From a bacterium (GTDB taxonomy: Bacteria; CG2-30-53-67), in contig CAKKPE010000134.1 in the NCBI GenBank assembly GCA_919901565.1, positions 1 through 32,369 of the forward strand: 32,369 nt of DNA. The letters run 5' to 3'. Under the pieces are notes generated by a model, which ran no database searches, was not told the DNA's origin, and saw nothing but the letters and a program-made list of their open reading frames with translations. Of this stretch, positions 23,246 through 32,308 are shown piece after piece (positions within the stretch are counted from its first letter, which is position 1; each line of letters starts with the position of its first letter). Both the position numbers and the translations under genes were made by a program.

Positions 23246-24535
23246 TTAAGGTTCTTTTCGCCTGACTAAAAGGATGAGTCCTTTTATGCCGGTGACTTCC
23301 ACCTCTTCTCCTTTTTCAATTAGCACCTCGCTCCTGGCGTTCCATATCTCACTGTGAACGAAGACGGACCCCTCCGGGTCGATATCGGTTTCGGCCTTGC
23401 CGGTTGTTCCAATGAGTGCTTCGGGACCCGTGGAAGTCTTTTTGCTCCGCATGCTTACGGCCATGCCGACGACCCAAAAAAAGAACAGGGCCGTTACCAG
23501 GACCGTGGGGTAGATGACCGCCTTGGAAATTTTGAGGTAGGGTTCCGGTGATTCGATAAGGAGGAAGGAACCCAGGATCATGGAGATGACCCCTCCAATG
23601 GAGAGGATTCCATGGCTGACCACCTTGATCTCGGCGATAAAAAGGATAATGGCAAAGATGATCAGGAGAAGTCCTGCATAGTTGATCGGCAGGGACTGGA
23701 AGGCATAGAACGCCAGGATCAGGCAGATCCCTCCCACAACCCCGGGGAGAACGGCACCCGGGCTTGTGAGTTCGAAAAAGAGCCCGTAGAATCCGAGGAT
23801 CATGAGGATGTAGGCTACATTCGGGTTGGTGATGGTATCCAGTATCCGGTAACGGACCCCTTTGGGGAGTTCCCTGACCGGGATCCCCCTGGTGTGCAGG
23901 ATGACCTCTTTGCTGTCTACCATGACCTTCCGGCCATCGGCCTGTTCAAGGAGGTCTGTAAGGTCCCCGGCAATCAGATCGATGACCTTGAGCTTGAGCG
24001 CCTCGTCCGCCGTGATGGAGACGCTCTCCCGTACCGCTTTTTCAGCCCATTCCTGGTTGCGTCCCCGCTGTTTTGCAATAGAACGGATGTTGGCGGCAAA
24101 GTCGTTCGCAATCTTCTTGGACATTTCCTCGTCCATGGCCTGGCCCCCGATATTCACAGGGTGGGCTGCCCCGATGTGCGTTCCCGGAGACATGGCGGCC
24201 ACGTGTGCGGCAAGGGTGATAAAGACCCCGGCGGATGCGGCACGGCCGCCGTCCGGGGCTACGTACACGATCACGGGGACCTTGGATGCGAGAATGCCTT
24301 TAACGATCTTCTGCATGGATTCTGCAAGACCGCCGGGTGTGTCGAGTTGAAGGATGAGGCACTCCGCCTGGTCGATTTCGGCCTTATGGATGGATTTGAG
24401 GATGAAATCCATGGAGACCGGATTGATGATGCCGTCAATCTCGATAAGATAGGATTCTCTGAGGGTCGTTGATCCAGTGGAGGAAATCCAGAAAACCAAT
24501 CCCAACAGCCATATGAAAAAAAACAGACGCTTCAT
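23246..24535 (-). CDS. NfeD-family membrane-bound ClpP-class serine protease
   Basis: This 429-residue long-form NfeD has an N-terminal signal/anchor ([18 protein letters not shown]) and a ClpP-like protease domain at about 30-200. The nucleophile Ser101 sits in [11 protein letters not shown], and the general-base Lys is probably Lys140 or Lys141, matching the Ser/Lys dyad described for PH1510. Four to five membrane helices (about 240-370) follow. The C-terminal OB-like NfeD domain (about 375-425) reads [21 protein letters not shown], then [17 protein letters not shown]. It is predicted to act at the inner membrane on slipin-associated substrates. It is the first gene of a two-gene operon with the slipin and has a recognisable promoter. 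Confidence 0.92.
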   Translation of the reverse strand: MKRLFFFIWLLGLVFWISSTGSTTLRESYLIEIDGIINPVSMDFILKSIHKAEIDQAECLILQLDTPGGLAESMQKIVKGILASKVPVIVYVAPDGGRAASAGVFITLAAHVAAMSPGTHIGAAHPVNIGGQAMDEEMSKKIANDFAANIRSIAKQRGRNQEWAEKAVRESVSITADEALKLKVIDLIAGDLTDLLEQADGRKVMVDSKEVILHTRGIPVRELPKGVRYRILDTITNPNVAYILMILGFYGLFFELTSPGAVLPGVVGGICLILAFYAFQSLPINYAGLLLIIFAIILFIAEIKVVSHGILSIGGVISMILGSFLLIESPEPYLKISKAVIYPTVLVTALFFFWVVGMAVSMRSKKTSTGPEALIGTTGKAETDIDPEGSVFVHSEIWNARSEVLIEKGEEVEVTGIKGLILLVRRKEP

Positions 24536-24563
24536 AGTCAGTTCCTTGTGGATGATCTTTGTT

Positions 24564-24592
24564 TATATACTGCAAAAAAAATGTTTTGTCTA
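24564..24592 (-). promoter_or_regulatory. sigma-70 type promoter of the nfeD-slipin operon
   Basis: On the minus strand TAGACA (24587-24592) and TATATA (24564-24569) are 17 bases apart, with an A/T-rich spacer containing eight T residues. The predicted start near 24557 lies about 20 bases before the NfeD ATG. Each element differs from consensus by one base. Confidence 0.55.
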
Positions 24593-24741
24593 TTCATAAA
24601 TCATGTTTATTGAAGGATTTACTCTGCAGACGGATACTATACGCCCAGGAGGAAACCTTATGATCGAAGGTGCGGGGAGAGGAGAAGGGATGACCGGCGG
24701 TCGGGAATCTCTGTATGCAGAGGATTTCCTGCAGATCAGGA

Positions 24742-25869
24742 TTAGACGCTTAAAGGTAAATCCGCTTCGTCCATGGATTCTCTTATCCAGCCCGCAAAGA
24801 TATCCTTTTCTTTTTTGAGGATGTTTATGAAGATGTCCGCAACCATGGGATCAAAATGGGTTCCTCTGCATTTTTTGATTTCCTCAACGGCTTCCTCGAT
24901 GCTCTTCTTTTTCTTGTAGCAGCGGTCTGAGGTCATGGCATCAAAACTGTCGGCGAGGATCAGTATGCGGGTCAGGCCGTCAATCTCCTCTTCTTTGAGC
25001 CCGTCCGGGTAGCCCTTGCCGTCCCAGCGTTCGCTGTGGTGGCGGATGATTTCGACTTCACGCTCAAGGAACTTGATCGGAGAAAGGATGCTCGCCGCAA
25101 TGCCCGGATGTAGTGATATGCGGGTCCACTCTTCTGTGGTCAGAGGTTCTTCCTTGTTCAGGCAGGCCAGATCAATAACGAGTTTGCCTATGTCGTGAAG
25201 CATGGCGGACCTCTTGAGGATCTGGATGTCATCTTCCGGGAGTTTCATTTTTTCAGCGATTCGCAGGGCATATCTGGTGACCCGTTCAGAGTGGCCCGCC
25301 GTATAGGGGTCTTTCTCCTCGATGGCACGGGTCAGTGAGCTGATCACATTCAGGCAGATCTCCTGCATCTCCTGGGTATGTTTCTCCAGCTTTAGATTTT
25401 TGTCCCTCAGTTCCAAGATATTCTTTTCAAGCTGCTGGACCAGTTTCTGACTGTATTCCTTGAGATAGTAGGGTTCATCCGTGGCGGATACATATTCCCT
25501 CTTGCCGTTCAGAAACGACAGGATCAAATCAGGGAAGCTCCGGACGTCTATGGGCTTGGAGATGTAGCCATCGCATCCCGCGGCAAGTGACCGTTCCCTG
25601 TCTCCATCCATGACCCTCGCCGTCAGGGCCACTACGGGAGTCTGTCTGAGTTCCGGGATGGCCTTGATCAGCGTGGTGGCCTCATATCCGTTCATGCCGG
25701 GAATGCCGATGTCCATCAGAACCAGATCTGGCTTCTCCTCCTGTGCAATACGGATTGCACTCAGTCCGTCATCGGCTTCAGCCACGATGTAGTGGTTTGC
25801 CTCAAGGATCCTGCGTACCAGTTTTTTGTTCTCCAGATTGTCTTCTACATAGAGGATTTTGTATGGCAT
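24742..25869 (-). CDS. response regulator with HD-GYP domain (cyclic-di-GMP phosphodiesterase-type)
   Basis: This 375-residue protein joins a receiver domain (1-120; YVEDN pocket, phosphoacceptor Asp53 in [13 protein letters not shown], Lys105 in ISKPID) through a coiled-coil linker (about 135-172) to an HD-GYP domain (175-350). Key residues are intact: HDIGK at 225-229, [14 protein letters not shown] at 277-290, and [20 protein letters not shown] domains hydrolyse cyclic-di-GMP to GMP (or pGpG), lowering the second messenger that promotes polysaccharide and biofilm formation. This is notable given the glycan locus in the same window. It lies 30 bases after the sensor kinase gene with Shine-Dalgarno AAGGGA, so the two probably form a pathway. 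Confidence 0.93.
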   Translation of the reverse strand: MPYKILYVEDNLENKKLVRRILEANHYIVAEADDGLSAIRIAQEEKPDLVLMDIGIPGMNGYEATTLIKAIPELRQTPVVALTARVMDGDRERSLAAGCDGYISKPIDVRSFPDLILSFLNGKREYVSATDEPYYLKEYSQKLVQQLEKNILELRDKNLKLEKHTQEMQEICLNVISSLTRAIEEKDPYTAGHSERVTRYALRIAEKMKLPEDDIQILKRSAMLHDIGKLVIDLACLNKEEPLTTEEWTRISLHPGIAASILSPIKFLEREVEIIRHHSERWDGKGYPDGLKEEEIDGLTRILILADSFDAMTSDRCYKKKKSIEEAVEEIKKCRGTHFDPMVADIFINILKKEKDIFAGWIRESMDEADLPLSV

Positions 25870-25899
25870 AAGGTTCCCTTCACCGATTCGGAAAAGTTA

Positions 25900-28086
25900 T
25901 CATACGGTTTCGGCTATTTCGGCATTCTTCGAAGATGCGGGTACAGTGAAATGAAAACGGCTGCCCCCTTTATATTGCGGATCAATCCAGATTTCTCCTC
26001 CGCACAACTCCACAAGCTTCCTGGTGATGCTCAGCCCCAGACCGGAGCCCTCCCGGTTTCTCGATGAGAGGTCTATCTGTATAAATTCATTGAAGATCTC
26101 CTGGAGATCCTGTTCTCTCATCCCGATTCCGGTGTCTGATACCGTGAACTGTATGAATTCTTCGGAAGCATTGTCCTCCGGGATATGCCGTAAAACGGAG
26201 AGGGATATTTCTCCTCTGTCCGTAAACTTAACGGCATTTGAAATGAGGTTGAGAAAGATCTGGATGATTTTGTTCTCGTCCGAGTAAAAGAAGTGGATCT
26301 CGTCTTCAATGTCGGTCCGGAAAACGATGGGTTTTTCTCCGATCATGCTTTTTGCAACAGGATACAGCTCTTGAACAAGGGTATGGACATCAATCTTCTT
26401 CCTGTTCAAACAGACCTTTCCGCTTTCAATCCTGGATAGGTCCAGTATGTCCTTGATCAGATGGAGAAGGTGCTTGCCGCTGCGGGAAATGGATTCCAGA
26501 TCCTCTCTCTGCTTGTCATTGACCGGTCCGTCGATCCCGGTGAGGATTACATCGGAGAAACCAATGACGGCATTCAGGGGCGTTCTGAGTTCATGGCTCA
26601 TGCTCGCCAGGAATTCAGTCTTCATCCGGTTGGCCTTGATGTTCTCATCGTTGGATATCTTCAGGGCCTCGCTTGTCTTGTACAATTCCCTGTTTGTAAT
26701 ATGAAGGTCCTCAATGGTCTGCCTGAGCTTTTCATTGGTATGCAGGATTTCCTGGGACCGTTCATGAACGGCCCTTTCCAGGATCAGGTTGGTCTCCTTG
26801 AGTCGGTCTTCCAGATCTATACGCTTCGTGATATCCACGAAGGTCAGAAGAGAACCCTGGATGGATTGCCGCTCGTTCAGGAGCGGAACGCCTTTCATGG
26901 AAAAAATCCTCTTTTCTCCGGTCGGGAGGGATATGATAAATGTTTCTTCCTCCACAATGTTTCCGGACATGATTTCTTGAATCAACTTATGGATACTTGT
27001 TCCCTGGAGGGCCTTGATATCCCCGACTTTTATTGTTCCATCTGTTGAACTGACCGTGAAGTTCTGCAGCATCTCGCAGAGTGCGAAATTTCCGAAAGCC
27101 ACGGTTCCATCCTGATCCACGGTCATGATACCCACAGGGGCATTTGAGATGATCGAGTTGTAGTAGTCCTTGATGTTCTGGATCTGCTCGTAACTTTTCA
27201 ATAACCGCTTGTCACGGTAATTCAGGGAGGCCGCCATCTTGTTGAAGTTCACAGCCAGGAGGCCGATCTCGTCATTGGATTGGACAGGAATCCGCTTTTC
27301 GAAAAGGCCGCCGGAGATTTTTATTGAGGCATCCGTAACGTTCCGGATAGGTTGTACCACCCATTTTTGCAGAAAGTGGATGATGGGAAAACTGAGGAGA
27401 ACCACGACAAAGGTGATCATCAGGAAGACATTCTTGCGTTCTGCATTGATTCTCTGCTCGATGAGATCTTTTGAAATGGCCACGGCGATGACCGCTGCAG
27501 GCGTCCCCTGATCGGTGAGAATAGATCGGGAGCGTGTAAAGAGGCGGCCGTATTCCTGCCAGGCAAGACTTGATGAGCTGATCCCTGTTTTTATGGCCTC
27601 TTCGCATCTTTTGTGCAGGAAAGCCGATATATCAGAGGTTCCCCTGGTTGTGAGAAATGTTCCCTGCGCGGTGAGGAGGGCGATCGCAGCGATATCTCCC
27701 CCGGTCTCATCCTCCAGGATGTTTTGTTCCAGGTTTGCCCTGGACTGTTCCATCAGGGCCAAGATCCGGCTTTGATAGATGGCTGGTCCGGCCGTTTCTG
27801 ATAAAGAGGACGGATCTTTATCAAGAAGCGGCTTCATGCGTTCTTCAAGTTTGAGAAAGGCGTCATATCTTTCGAAGACATGCTGAATACTCCTCTCTCC
27901 CTGGGAAAAGAGTTCATTTTTCAGTTCCATGGACTGATGGCGGATGATGAAAAGGGCCAGGACAAACATCAGCAGCATCAGTGTCCACAACACAACCCCG
28001 GTCATTTTGGTCAGGATACTCGTAGTCCAGTGGAGTCCTGTGCCGCTGGAAGGGGGTTGGGTCAGTTCTTTGTTGTTCAGTTCCAT
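25900..28086 (-). CDS. membrane sensor histidine kinase (extracytoplasmic sensor, HAMP, PAS, HisKA, HATPase_c)
   Basis: This 728-residue protein has membrane helices at about 29-48 and 219-239 bracketing a 170-residue periplasmic sensor with no motif I recognise. The HAMP linker is at 240-292 (QPIRNVTDASIKISGG, then NDEIGLLAVNFNKM), and a PAS domain spans about 305-420. A coiled region (425-488) leads to HisKA with His498 in EFLASMSHELRTPLNAVIGF. The ATPase domain has its N box in FLNLISNAVKFTD (611-623), G1 in DTGIGM (651) and G2 in GSGLGLSI (680). There is no receiver or HPt domain. The following gene encodes a REC-HD-GYP protein, its probable phosphorylation target. The ribosome site is weak. 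Confidence 0.93.
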   Translation of the reverse strand: MELNNKELTQPPSSGTGLHWTTSILTKMTGVVLWTLMLLMFVLALFIIRHQSMELKNELFSQGERSIQHVFERYDAFLKLEERMKPLLDKDPSSLSETAGPAIYQSRILALMEQSRANLEQNILEDETGGDIAAIALLTAQGTFLTTRGTSDISAFLHKRCEEAIKTGISSSSLAWQEYGRLFTRSRSILTDQGTPAAVIAVAISKDLIEQRINAERKNVFLMITFVVVLLSFPIIHFLQKWVVQPIRNVTDASIKISGGLFEKRIPVQSNDEIGLLAVNFNKMAASLNYRDKRLLKSYEQIQNIKDYYNSIISNAPVGIMTVDQDGTVAFGNFALCEMLQNFTVSSTDGTIKVGDIKALQGTSIHKLIQEIMSGNIVEEETFIISLPTGEKRIFSMKGVPLLNERQSIQGSLLTFVDITKRIDLEDRLKETNLILERAVHERSQEILHTNEKLRQTIEDLHITNRELYKTSEALKISNDENIKANRMKTEFLASMSHELRTPLNAVIGFSDVILTGIDGPVNDKQREDLESISRSGKHLLHLIKDILDLSRIESGKVCLNRKKIDVHTLVQELYPVAKSMIGEKPIVFRTDIEDEIHFFYSDENKIIQIFLNLISNAVKFTDRGEISLSVLRHIPEDNASEEFIQFTVSDTGIGMREQDLQEIFNEFIQIDLSSRNREGSGLGLSITRKLVELCGGEIWIDPQYKGGSRFHFTVPASSKNAEIAETV

Positions 28087-28125
28087 GTCCGGATAACCAG
28101 AAGAATGAAAACAGCGTCCAGGAAA

Positions 28126-28296
28126 TTATTTTATTCCGATTTTGTGCAAGAATGAAATGATCAGGCAGATATTCGTTATACCGGCAAATGTCAGCATGAT
28201 CCCGACAAACCATGGGATCCACCAGAGCGGCTCATTAAAATAGAGTCCGGAAGCTAGTACCGATCCTGCCATGATGCGGAACAGTCTTTCAGCCAT
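28126..28296 (-). CDS. small DUF2892-like inner-membrane protein
   Basis: This 56-residue ORF has a clear Shine-Dalgarno (GGAGG, seven bases before ATG 28296). It reads MAERLFRIMAGSVLASGLYF, then two hydrophobic helices ending in FAGITNICLIISFL and HKIGIK. Short two-helix proteins beginning with a basic amphipathic RLFRxxxG segment resemble the DUF2892 (YgaP membrane domain) family, whose function is not established. It shares the FxGITNI motif with the next gene upstream, so the two are probably paralogues. It lies 39 bases before the sensor kinase in the same orientation. The family call is by resemblance only. Confidence 0.65.
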   Translation of the reverse strand: MAERLFRIMAGSVLASGLYFNEPLWWIPWFVGIMLTFAGITNICLIISFLHKIGIK

Positions 28297-28334
28297 AGCC
28301 TGCCTCCATGAAGTTCAAGGTCTTGCAACCGAGA

Positions 28335-28538
28335 TCAGTCTGCTGGTCCGGCATCCTGAGATGATGGCTGATCAGTGCCAAGACTGATCAGAAGGGGCTC
28401 TAAAATCCTGATATTCGTGATTCCTTCGAAAAAGAGCAGAGCGACAACGCCCCATGAAAGCCACCGGGCGGACGGGTCCAGAAACTGGCTGATCAGAATC
28501 AGAACGCCAAGGATCAAACGCACGAGCCGGGCAGTCAT
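28335..28538 (-). CDS. small DUF2892-like inner-membrane protein
   Basis: This 67-residue protein starts at ATG 28538, seven bases after GGGAGG. An upstream in-frame ATG at 28571 lacks a ribosome site. The sequence is MTARLVRLILGVLILISQFL, then a second hydrophobic helix with GVVALLFFEGITNIRILEPLL and a hydrophilic tail (GTDQPSSQDAGPAD). The pattern of a basic start, an RLVRLILG amphipathic helix and two membrane spans fits DUF2892. It leads a same-strand run with the second small protein, the sensor kinase and the HD-GYP regulator, with gaps of 38, 39 and 30 bases. A perfect 12-bp palindrome (CCCGTATACGGG, 28550-28561) lies in its leader. Confidence 0.65.
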   Translation of the reverse strand: MTARLVRLILGVLILISQFLDPSARWLSWGVVALLFFEGITNIRILEPLLISLGTDQPSSQDAGPAD

Positions 28539-28785
28539 GAAACCTCCCTCCCGTATACGGGTGAATAGCATAATTCGTTAGGGTTGGAATATGCTGTTTT
28601 TTCTTAAATACACTCAATAAAAGCTTTTTATTGATATTTCATGCATTGGTTCTATCTAAATAAATTATATCAAGCAATACCGGAATCTTCAAGCATATAT
28701 TAAACAAACTCCTTGAAAAGTCCAATGATGTAGAGATAGGTATCTTGCCATGGGTTTCAGGCTGGGACGGCGCCAGGATAGTTTC

Positions 28786-28821
28786 CAGGGACGGACCCTT
28801 TTCAACAGGGGTCCGTCCCTG
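28786..28821. repeat. perfect 13-bp inverted repeat (REP-like or terminator-like)
   Basis: CAGGGACGGACCC (28786-28798) and GGGTCCGTCCCTG (28809-28821) pair perfectly with a 10-base loop, TTTTCAACAG. No gene ends next to it and no T-run follows on either strand, so a dispersed palindromic (REP-type) element is more likely than a terminator. No transposase is near. Confidence 0.7.
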
Positions 28822-28972
28822 TTGCGTTATCAAATCAGGATACCCCGTATCTGAGAATCCTTCCCTTTGGCCATGGGTTCTGATAGAATGATGCCGATTT
28901 GGCCCCGCTGTACCGGAAGGCCCCATGCATTTCCGGCCTATCGCAGCCTGTAGGGGCGGGCAGTAACGGTGT

Positions 28973-29002
28973 TTGATCCCGGTGTTCGTACCTCGATATG
29001 AT
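28973..29002 (+). promoter_or_regulatory. candidate sigma-70 promoter of dgt
   Basis: TTGATC (28973-28978) and TATGAT (28997-29002) are 18 bases apart. This would start transcription near 29009, about 33 bases before the dgt GTG. The -10 box differs from consensus at one base, the -35 at two. Confidence 0.45.
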
Positions 29003-29041
29003 TAAGTATGTCATGATTCATAATGATGAAAAGGGGAAATC

Positions 29042-30382
29042 GTGAGTCCAAAGGAACGCACATCGTCACGGAACTTCTGCAACAAGAAAGATCTCGAGGC
29101 GTCTGAGGATCAGAGGCTTGCTGCCTATGCCATGAAGAGTTCTTATGCCGCAAGACTGCACAAGATCATGCCTGAAGGAAGAATGCACGATTACCGTACG
29201 GAGTTCCAGCGGGACCGCGACCGGATTCTTCATTCCAGGGCGTTCCGCAGATTAAAGCACAAGACACAGGTCTTTGTGGCTACCGAGGGGGACCACCAGA
29301 GGACACGGCTGACCCATACCCTTGAGGTCTCTCAGATGGGCCGGACGCTCTGCCGCGCCCTCTCGCTTAATGAGGACCTTGCAGAGGCGATTGCCCTGGG
29401 GCACGACCTCGGGCATACGCCTTTCGGACATATCGGAGAAGAGGTGCTGCACGGGATCATGTCCGGGCAGGATGACCTGGAAGGGCTTCTTGATTTTAAA
29501 AAGCTGGGGAACCCCGGCGGATTCAAGCATAATTGCCAGAGCCTCCGGGTGGTCGACCTCCTGGAAAAGCGGTACCAGGAGGATGGGCTGAACCTCACCG
29601 ATGAGACGCGTATCGGAATTCTGAGGCATACCTCTCTGCCTGACAATATGACGTACCAGGCCTTCGAGTCGGAGAGATTCAGCGTGAAGGGCCCTCTGTT
29701 CCTGGAGGCACAGGTGGTCTCCATGACCGACGAGATCGCCCAACAGGCCCACGATATGGAGGATGGCCTCCGTGCCGGTCTGGTCGACCTCAGGAAGATC
29801 GAGCAGCTCAGGATCATGAAAGAAATGATCCGGAAAATCCACCCTGACTATCATGCGACCCGCAGCCGCTTCCTCAAACAGAATATGCTCGTTCGGGGGA
29901 CCATCCATGTCTTGCTGACCGATATCCTTGTGCATTCATCCGGGAAGATCAGGGAATGGACCGACCGGGAAGGGATCCGATCCTCCAAAGAGTTTTATAA
30001 ACGGCTGAATGATATCCCGCCCGACCTGATTGAATTTTCCCGCAAGGGCAAAGGGCTTTTTCAGGAGCTCAAGGAGTTCGTCTACCGGGAGATCATCAAC
30101 AGCTATGAGGTAAACATCATGGATGGCCGGGCAATCCATTTCATCCGTAATCTTTACAAGGCCTATTATACCAATCCCCGGCAGCTCCAGGACTGGGCCC
30201 TTCTGCCTTACGCCCACAGAAGGAAAGAGCCCTATCTCAGGGACATCCCTCTGAAGGATGTGGGTCAAAAAATTCATGAACTTCGGAATGAGCCGGCCTT
30301 CCTCAGGCTGATCTGTGATCATATCGCAGGGATGACGGACAAGTTCGCTATGGATGAATACCAGAAACTTTACCTTCCATGA
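29042..30382 (+). CDS. dgt: deoxyguanosinetriphosphate triphosphohydrolase-like protein
   Basis: This 446-residue HD-domain enzyme belongs to the dGTPase-like family that splits dNTPs into deoxynucleoside and triphosphate. The HD metal site is complete: RLTHTLEV (His92), GHDLGHTPFGH (His121, Asp122) and the distal Asp of MTDEIAQQAHDMEDG (Asp230). The N-terminal signature TEFQRDRDRILHSRAFRRLKHKTQVF is typical of the type with an intact helical cap. The start is GTG with AAAAGGGG upstream. The length is at the upper end for the short dGTPase-like class. Homologues regulate dNTP pools and some protect against phage. Here the neighbours are housekeeping genes, which favours nucleotide homeostasis. 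Confidence 0.92.
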   Translation: MSPKERTSSRNFCNKKDLEASEDQRLAAYAMKSSYAARLHKIMPEGRMHDYRTEFQRDRDRILHSRAFRRLKHKTQVFVATEGDHQRTRLTHTLEVSQMGRTLCRALSLNEDLAEAIALGHDLGHTPFGHIGEEVLHGIMSGQDDLEGLLDFKKLGNPGGFKHNCQSLRVVDLLEKRYQEDGLNLTDETRIGILRHTSLPDNMTYQAFESERFSVKGPLFLEAQVVSMTDEIAQQAHDMEDGLRAGLVDLRKIEQLRIMKEMIRKIHPDYHATRSRFLKQNMLVRGTIHVLLTDILVHSSGKIREWTDREGIRSSKEFYKRLNDIPPDLIEFSRKGKGLFQELKEFVYREIINSYEVNIMDGRAIHFIRNLYKAYYTNPRQLQDWALLPYAHRRKEPYLRDIPLKDVGQKIHELRNEPAFLRLICDHIAGMTDKFAMDEYQKLYLP

Positions 30383-30441
30383 ATCGGAGCTTTCTGGTTT
30401 GAAAAGCATATGAAATCCAAGGAGTTTACCCGATTATTTCG

Positions 30442-30470
30442 TTGACGCAGATATAGGCATTTGTTAGATT
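30442..30470 (+). promoter_or_regulatory. candidate sigma-70 promoter upstream of era
   Basis: TTGACG (30442-30447) and TAGATT (30465-30470) are 17 bases apart in the 178-base gap between dgt and era. Transcription would start about 85 bases before the era ATG. The -35 box matches five of six consensus positions, the -10 four. Confidence 0.4.
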
Positions 30471-30560
30471 GTCCCAGATCCTCGGGGTGGTTCCGGCTCC
30501 GGGATTATTCACTGCCGGTGTTTTCATCGCAACGGGCGCAAGGCAAAGTTGAGGTCTCTC

Positions 30561-31460
30561 ATGTCGGATTCCGGAGTGTACAGTTCAGGGTATGTGGCCC
30601 TGATCGGCCGCCCTAACGTGGGGAAGTCGACCCTCATGAACCGTATGCTGGGGGAGAAACTCTCTATTGTAACAGAAAAACCCCAGACGACCCGCAACAG
30701 GATTCTTGGGATCAAGACCACCGAACGTTTCCAGGCCCTCTTCCTGGACACACCCGGGATCCATACGCCAAGACACCGGCTGAACGAAATCATGCTGAAG
30801 ACCGCTCTTTCAACCCTCGAAGATGCAGATCTGATCCTGTTCCTGGTGGAACCGGTACTGGAACAGGATGAAGAGGACCTGTCCATATGTCATAAACTGA
30901 AAAGAGTCAAGACACCGGTGATCCTGATCATCAACAAAATAGACACCATAAGAAAAGAAAATCTTCTTCCCCTGATCCGGAAATACAAGGATCTTATGGA
31001 ATTCAAGGAAGTCATCCCCATCTCGGCCCTGACCGGGGACGGCGTTGCCGATCTTGAGGTACTGATCCCTTCATTCCTTCCTGAGGGGCCTCGCTACTAC
31101 CCTGGAGAGAGTATAACCGATCTCTCGGAGAGGTTTATCATTTCGGAGATGATCCGGGAGAAGATCATCCGGCAGACCCACAATGAGATCCCTTATGTGG
31201 CGGCTGTGGTCGTTGAGACGGTTAAGAAACGGGAGGGTTCGGACCTGGTCGATGTGGAGGCTGTCATCTATATTGAGAAGGAGTCTCAGAAAGGGATTCT
31301 CATCGGAAAGCAGGGGCAGAGGCTTAAGGAGATCGGCACCATGGTCCGTCCGGAGATCGAGGAGCTTCTGCATTCCAGGGTCTATCTGAAACTCTGGGTC
31401 AAGGTCCGTAAGGCCTGGCGGGATCATTCCGGAATGCTCAAGGAATTGGGGTTTGAGTAA
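30561..31460 (+). CDS. era: GTPase Era
   Basis: This 299-residue protein has the standard Era architecture. The GTPase domain has G1 GRPNVGKST, switch region EKPQTTRNRILGI, G3 DTPGIH, G4 NKID and G5 SALTG. The C-terminal KH domain contains the loop LIGKQGQRLKEIG and ends KVRKAWRDHSGMLKELGF. Era binds the 3' end of 16S rRNA during 30S subunit maturation and acts as a checkpoint in cell division. I chose ATG 30561, six bases after GAGG. A TTG at 30549 in the same frame has no ribosome site. recO follows after 56 bases, a common arrangement. Confidence 0.97.
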   Translation: MSDSGVYSSGYVALIGRPNVGKSTLMNRMLGEKLSIVTEKPQTTRNRILGIKTTERFQALFLDTPGIHTPRHRLNEIMLKTALSTLEDADLILFLVEPVLEQDEEDLSICHKLKRVKTPVILIINKIDTIRKENLLPLIRKYKDLMEFKEVIPISALTGDGVADLEVLIPSFLPEGPRYYPGESITDLSERFIISEMIREKIIRQTHNEIPYVAAVVVETVKKREGSDLVDVEAVIYIEKESQKGILIGKQGQRLKEIGTMVRPEIEELLHSRVYLKLWVKVRKAWRDHSGMLKELGFE

Positions 31461-31516
31461 ATCCCGTTACTCCACACCGTAAGTGTAGTTATTCCCAGCG
31501 TAGAGGTATATAGGAT

Positions 31517-32308
31517 ATGCCGCTTTATTCCACGGAAGCTGTTGTACTCAGGAAGATTGACTACCGGGAATCCGATCAGATCATGACCTTCCTTACGCCG
31601 GATTACGGCAGGATCTCAGGGATGGTCAGGGGGGCAAAACGGATACGAAGCCGCTTCGGGGCCTCCCTTGAAATGCTGACCTACGGGAAGCTCATCTATT
31701 TTGACAGGCAGGGCAAGAACCTGGTTTCCATCAACCAGTTTGATATCCTGAAGTCTTTTCAGCAGATCCGAGAGAACCTGATCAGATCCGGTTCATGTCA
31801 GTATATGGCCGAACTGATCATGGGCTTTGTCCCCGAAAGGGAGTCTGCAGCGGAGGTCTTTAAGCTCTTTGTCCGGAGTATGGAAGGTATGTCTGCCACT
31901 CGTGACCCTGAAGCCGTCCTCAGGATTTTTGAGATCAGGTTCCTCAGTATCATCGGATTCGCACCGAGGATGGATGCCTGTGTTTTTTGTGGGAACAGGC
32001 AGGGCCGCTTTATGTTTTTCATAAAAGACGGCGGGTTGGTCTGCTCATCCTGCCAGGTCCGCTCAACAGAGGCCGAACCCGAATCCGTTCCTGAAGGGGT
32101 CGGATTTTTCTGGAGACAGGCGTTGGCCATGGATCTCACGAAAATGGATCGTGTCCGTTTGCAGGGAAGGCTGAATGTCGGACTCAAAAGGCTTTTGCAC
32201 CGCTACCTTCTTCATCTGCTTGGGCGGGAGATCCGTTCGTTTACGTTCCTGGAAAAGCTGGGCCAGGAGGCGGGAGGTTTGACTCCGGTTTTAGAGCATG
32301 GTAAATAA
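31517..32308 (+). CDS. recO: DNA repair protein RecO
   Basis: This 263-residue protein has the RecO layout: an N-terminal OB fold (STEAVVLRKIDYRESDQIMTFLTPDYGRISGMVRGAKRIRSRFG), a central helical domain, and a zinc finger with CVFCGN and CSSCQ. The expected C-terminal helical end (LLHRYLLHLLGREIRSFTFLEKL) follows. RecO works with RecR and RecF to load RecA on SSB-coated single-stranded DNA at gaps. The ORF is complete within the window. The 61 bases after it contain no recognisable feature. It probably shares a transcript with era. Confidence 0.95.
   Translation: MPLYSTEAVVLRKIDYRESDQIMTFLTPDYGRISGMVRGAKRIRSRFGASLEMLTYGKLIYFDRQGKNLVSINQFDILKSFQQIRENLIRSGSCQYMAELIMGFVPERESAAEVFKLFVRSMEGMSATRDPEAVLRIFEIRFLSIIGFAPRMDACVFCGNRQGRFMFFIKDGGLVCSSCQVRSTEAEPESVPEGVGFFWRQALAMDLTKMDRVRLQGRLNVGLKRLLHRYLLHLLGREIRSFTFLEKLGQEAGGLTPVLEHGK

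Larger units (their letters stand above)
28572..29041. other. gene-poor intergenic region
   Basis: These 470 bases separate the leftward kinase operon from the rightward dgt-era-recO block. The first 150 bases are A/T-rich and would hold the leftward promoter, although no strong element stands out. The middle contains a perfect 13-bp inverted repeat (28786-28821). The right end holds a candidate dgt promoter. A minus-strand frame of 95 codons runs through 28639-28926 but has an unconvincing composition and no ribosome site. I see no tRNA, riboswitch or gene. Confidence 0.6.

Noticed and set aside
23612-24472. A 286-codon open frame on the + strand
   Set aside because: It lies wholly antisense to the NfeD gene, whose domains and catalytic residues are clear. 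The composition (Asp/Gly/His-rich) is typical of a shadow frame.
24711-24739. An imperfect stem (TGCAG/GGA pairs) after the HD-GYP gene
   Set aside because: Only short interrupted pairing and no T-run, so it is too weak to call a terminator.
24603-24818. A 71-codon + strand frame between NfeD and the HD-GYP regulator
   Set aside because: It has no ribosome site, overlaps the 3' end of the HD-GYP gene and has no recognisable features.
28550-28561. The 12-bp palindrome CCCGTATACGGG as an operator
   Set aside because: It lies between the upstream ATG and the ribosome site of a small gene, has no flanking promoter of quality and matches no known binding site, so chance is possible.
28639-28926. 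A 95-codon minus-strand frame in the intergenic gap
   Set aside because: It runs through the perfect inverted repeat, lacks a ribosome site and has low-complexity composition.
29042-30382. dgt as an anti-phage dGTPase in a defence island
   Set aside because: Neighbours are era and recO, and no other defence genes are present. A housekeeping role is simpler.
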